Positions 61,730-64,000 of a stretch of DNA of 64,000 bases are shown here, piece by piece. Numbering within the stretch: position 1 is the first letter of the stretch; each line of letters begins with the position of its first letter. The notes below the pieces were generated by a model, which saw only the letters and a list, made by a program, of their open reading frames with translations, was not told the DNA's origin and did no database searches. The position numbers were made by a program, and so were the translations under genes. Origin of the DNA: Promineifilum sp. (GTDB lineage Bacteria > Chloroflexota > Anaerolineae > Promineifilales > Promineifilaceae); NCBI GenBank assembly GCA_020634335.1, contig JACKBY010000019.1, positions 1 through 64,000 of the forward strand, read 5' to 3'.

Positions 61730-63243
<1,514 letters not shown>

Positions 63244-63247
<4 letters not shown>

Positions 63248-64000
63248 ACGCCACAGCCGAACCACGTGCCGGCACGCAATCCATCCGCCGCGCCGTGGCA
63301 ATGCTCGAAGCCTTCACCGACGAGCGACCGCTATGGAACGTCAGCGACCTGGCCGAACAACTCAATCTTAACCGCACAACAGTCTACCGCCTCCTGACGG
63401 CGCTGGAGAGCGCCGAATACGTGGAGCGCGACCCGGCCACCGAGGGCTATCACCTCGGTTCGGGTCTCATCGCGCTGGGCGGGCGTGCCCAGCGGGCCAA
63501 CTCGGTGCGCGCGGTCGCCCTGCCGGAGCTGGAGGCATTGGCCGCGGCCACAAGCGAAACGGCCACGCTGGAAGTTTTGCACGGCGGCGAGATGGTCATC
63601 ATCGAAGAGATCCCCGGCGAGTTTGTGACCAGCGGCAGCCAGCATATCGGCAGCCGTTGGCCGGTCTACGCCACATCCACCGGCAAAGCCATCCTGGCCG
63701 CGTTACCGCCCACTGAGCTGAACGCCGCGTTGGCCCCGCCGTTTGTATCTCTGACCGACAAAACGATTGCCTCGGTCGACGAATTGCTGACCTGCCTCGA
63801 CGCGATTCGACGCGCCGGCTATGCGGTGGCGGCCGAAGAACTGGAATTGGGCTTTGTCGCCGTCGGCGCACCGGTGCTGGACGCAGCCGGCCGGCCCGTG
63901 GCCGCCGTCAGTCTTGGCGGCACCCTCACCCGCATGACGGACGAGCGTATCCCGGAGATCGGAGCCCGCGTTCGTCACACAGCCGGACGCATCTCCCACA
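63244..64000 (+). CDS. IclR family transcriptional regulator (3' truncated by window edge)
   Basis: At least 252 residues, open to the end of the window. The N-terminal winged helix (SIRRAVAMLEAFTDERPLWN and VSDLAEQLNLNRTTVYRLLT) is followed by the effector-binding domain (ALPELEALAAATSETATLEV, YATSTGKAILAALP, RRAGYAVAAEELELGFVAVG). IclR proteins bind inverted repeats as dimers of dimers and sense small organic acids. The ATG overlaps the mttB stop as ATGA. It is the natural candidate for binding the TGAAC/GTTCA operators at 60579 and 61691. The missing end should be only a few residues. Confidence 0.92.

Overview
The window is about 60% GC, densely coded bacterial chromosome with no plasmid, phage, transposase or CRISPR signature. 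The gene content suggests an uncultured Anaerolineae-like Chloroflexota bacterium, possibly related to Candidatus Promineifilum. Pointers are an archaeal-type aspartyl-tRNA synthetase, a YfhO-type membrane glycosyltransferase, many ABC lipoproteins, MttB-superfamily methyltransferases, V4R and YitT proteins, and very frequent CGGCCG words. This placement is inference, because no rRNA gene is present.

Layout. 1-1.1 kb: two RING-like zinc proteins, the first cut by the window edge. 1.2-9.1 kb: an M32 carboxypeptidase, a small membrane protein, two CNNM/CBS (HlyC/CorC) proteins and a GH31 glycosidase. 9.2-11 kb: a pseudo-receiver/DUF309 protein and a PIG-L deacetylase. 11-19.7 kb: a sugar-biosynthesis cluster (surface glycan GT-B-like protein, SpsF/CMP-sugar synthetase, split transketolase, class III aminotransferase, SDR, KdsC-like phosphatase, NeuB-family synthase without SAF domain, GNAT protein). 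It looks like an atypical nonulosonic acid pathway and is the best candidate for an undescribed system. 19.7-24.7 kb: ECF sigma/anti-sigma/Nudix operon, tRNA-Leu(CAA), mutL and an esterase. 25-30 kb: a BMP-type nucleoside ABC importer (lipoprotein, two permeases, double ATPase). 30-32 kb: greA with a short leader transcription unit, then aspS. 32-39 kb: a translationally coupled operon of a V4R sensor, a 1408-residue YfhO-flippase fusion and a GT-C glycosyltransferase. 39-43.7 kb: GH1 beta-glucosidase, yebC, ruvC, ruvA and a DUF5996 protein.

44-50.2 kb holds a complete Dpp/Opp-type importer (lipoprotein, two permeases, two ATPases). 50.2-64 kb looks catabolic: cupin, S9 peptidase, two MttB-family proteins, a creatininase-family protein with a degenerate duplicated half, a sarcosine-oxidase-like flavoprotein, a P1 peptidase, a CocE/NonD hydrolase, a YitT transporter and an IclR regulator cut by the right edge. 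A three-half-site operator (TGAAC-N5-GTTCA-N5-TGAAC) lies in front of both yitT and the second mttB and probably binds that IclR protein. Uptake of small N-methylated compounds or peptides by the Dpp system followed by demethylation and hydrolysis is a reasonable overall reading.

Regulatory features are unusually readable. Several promoters have a -10 hexamer only 6-9 nt before the start codon, implying leaderless mRNAs, and intergenic regions are populated by long perfect hairpins belonging to dispersed palindromic repeat families.
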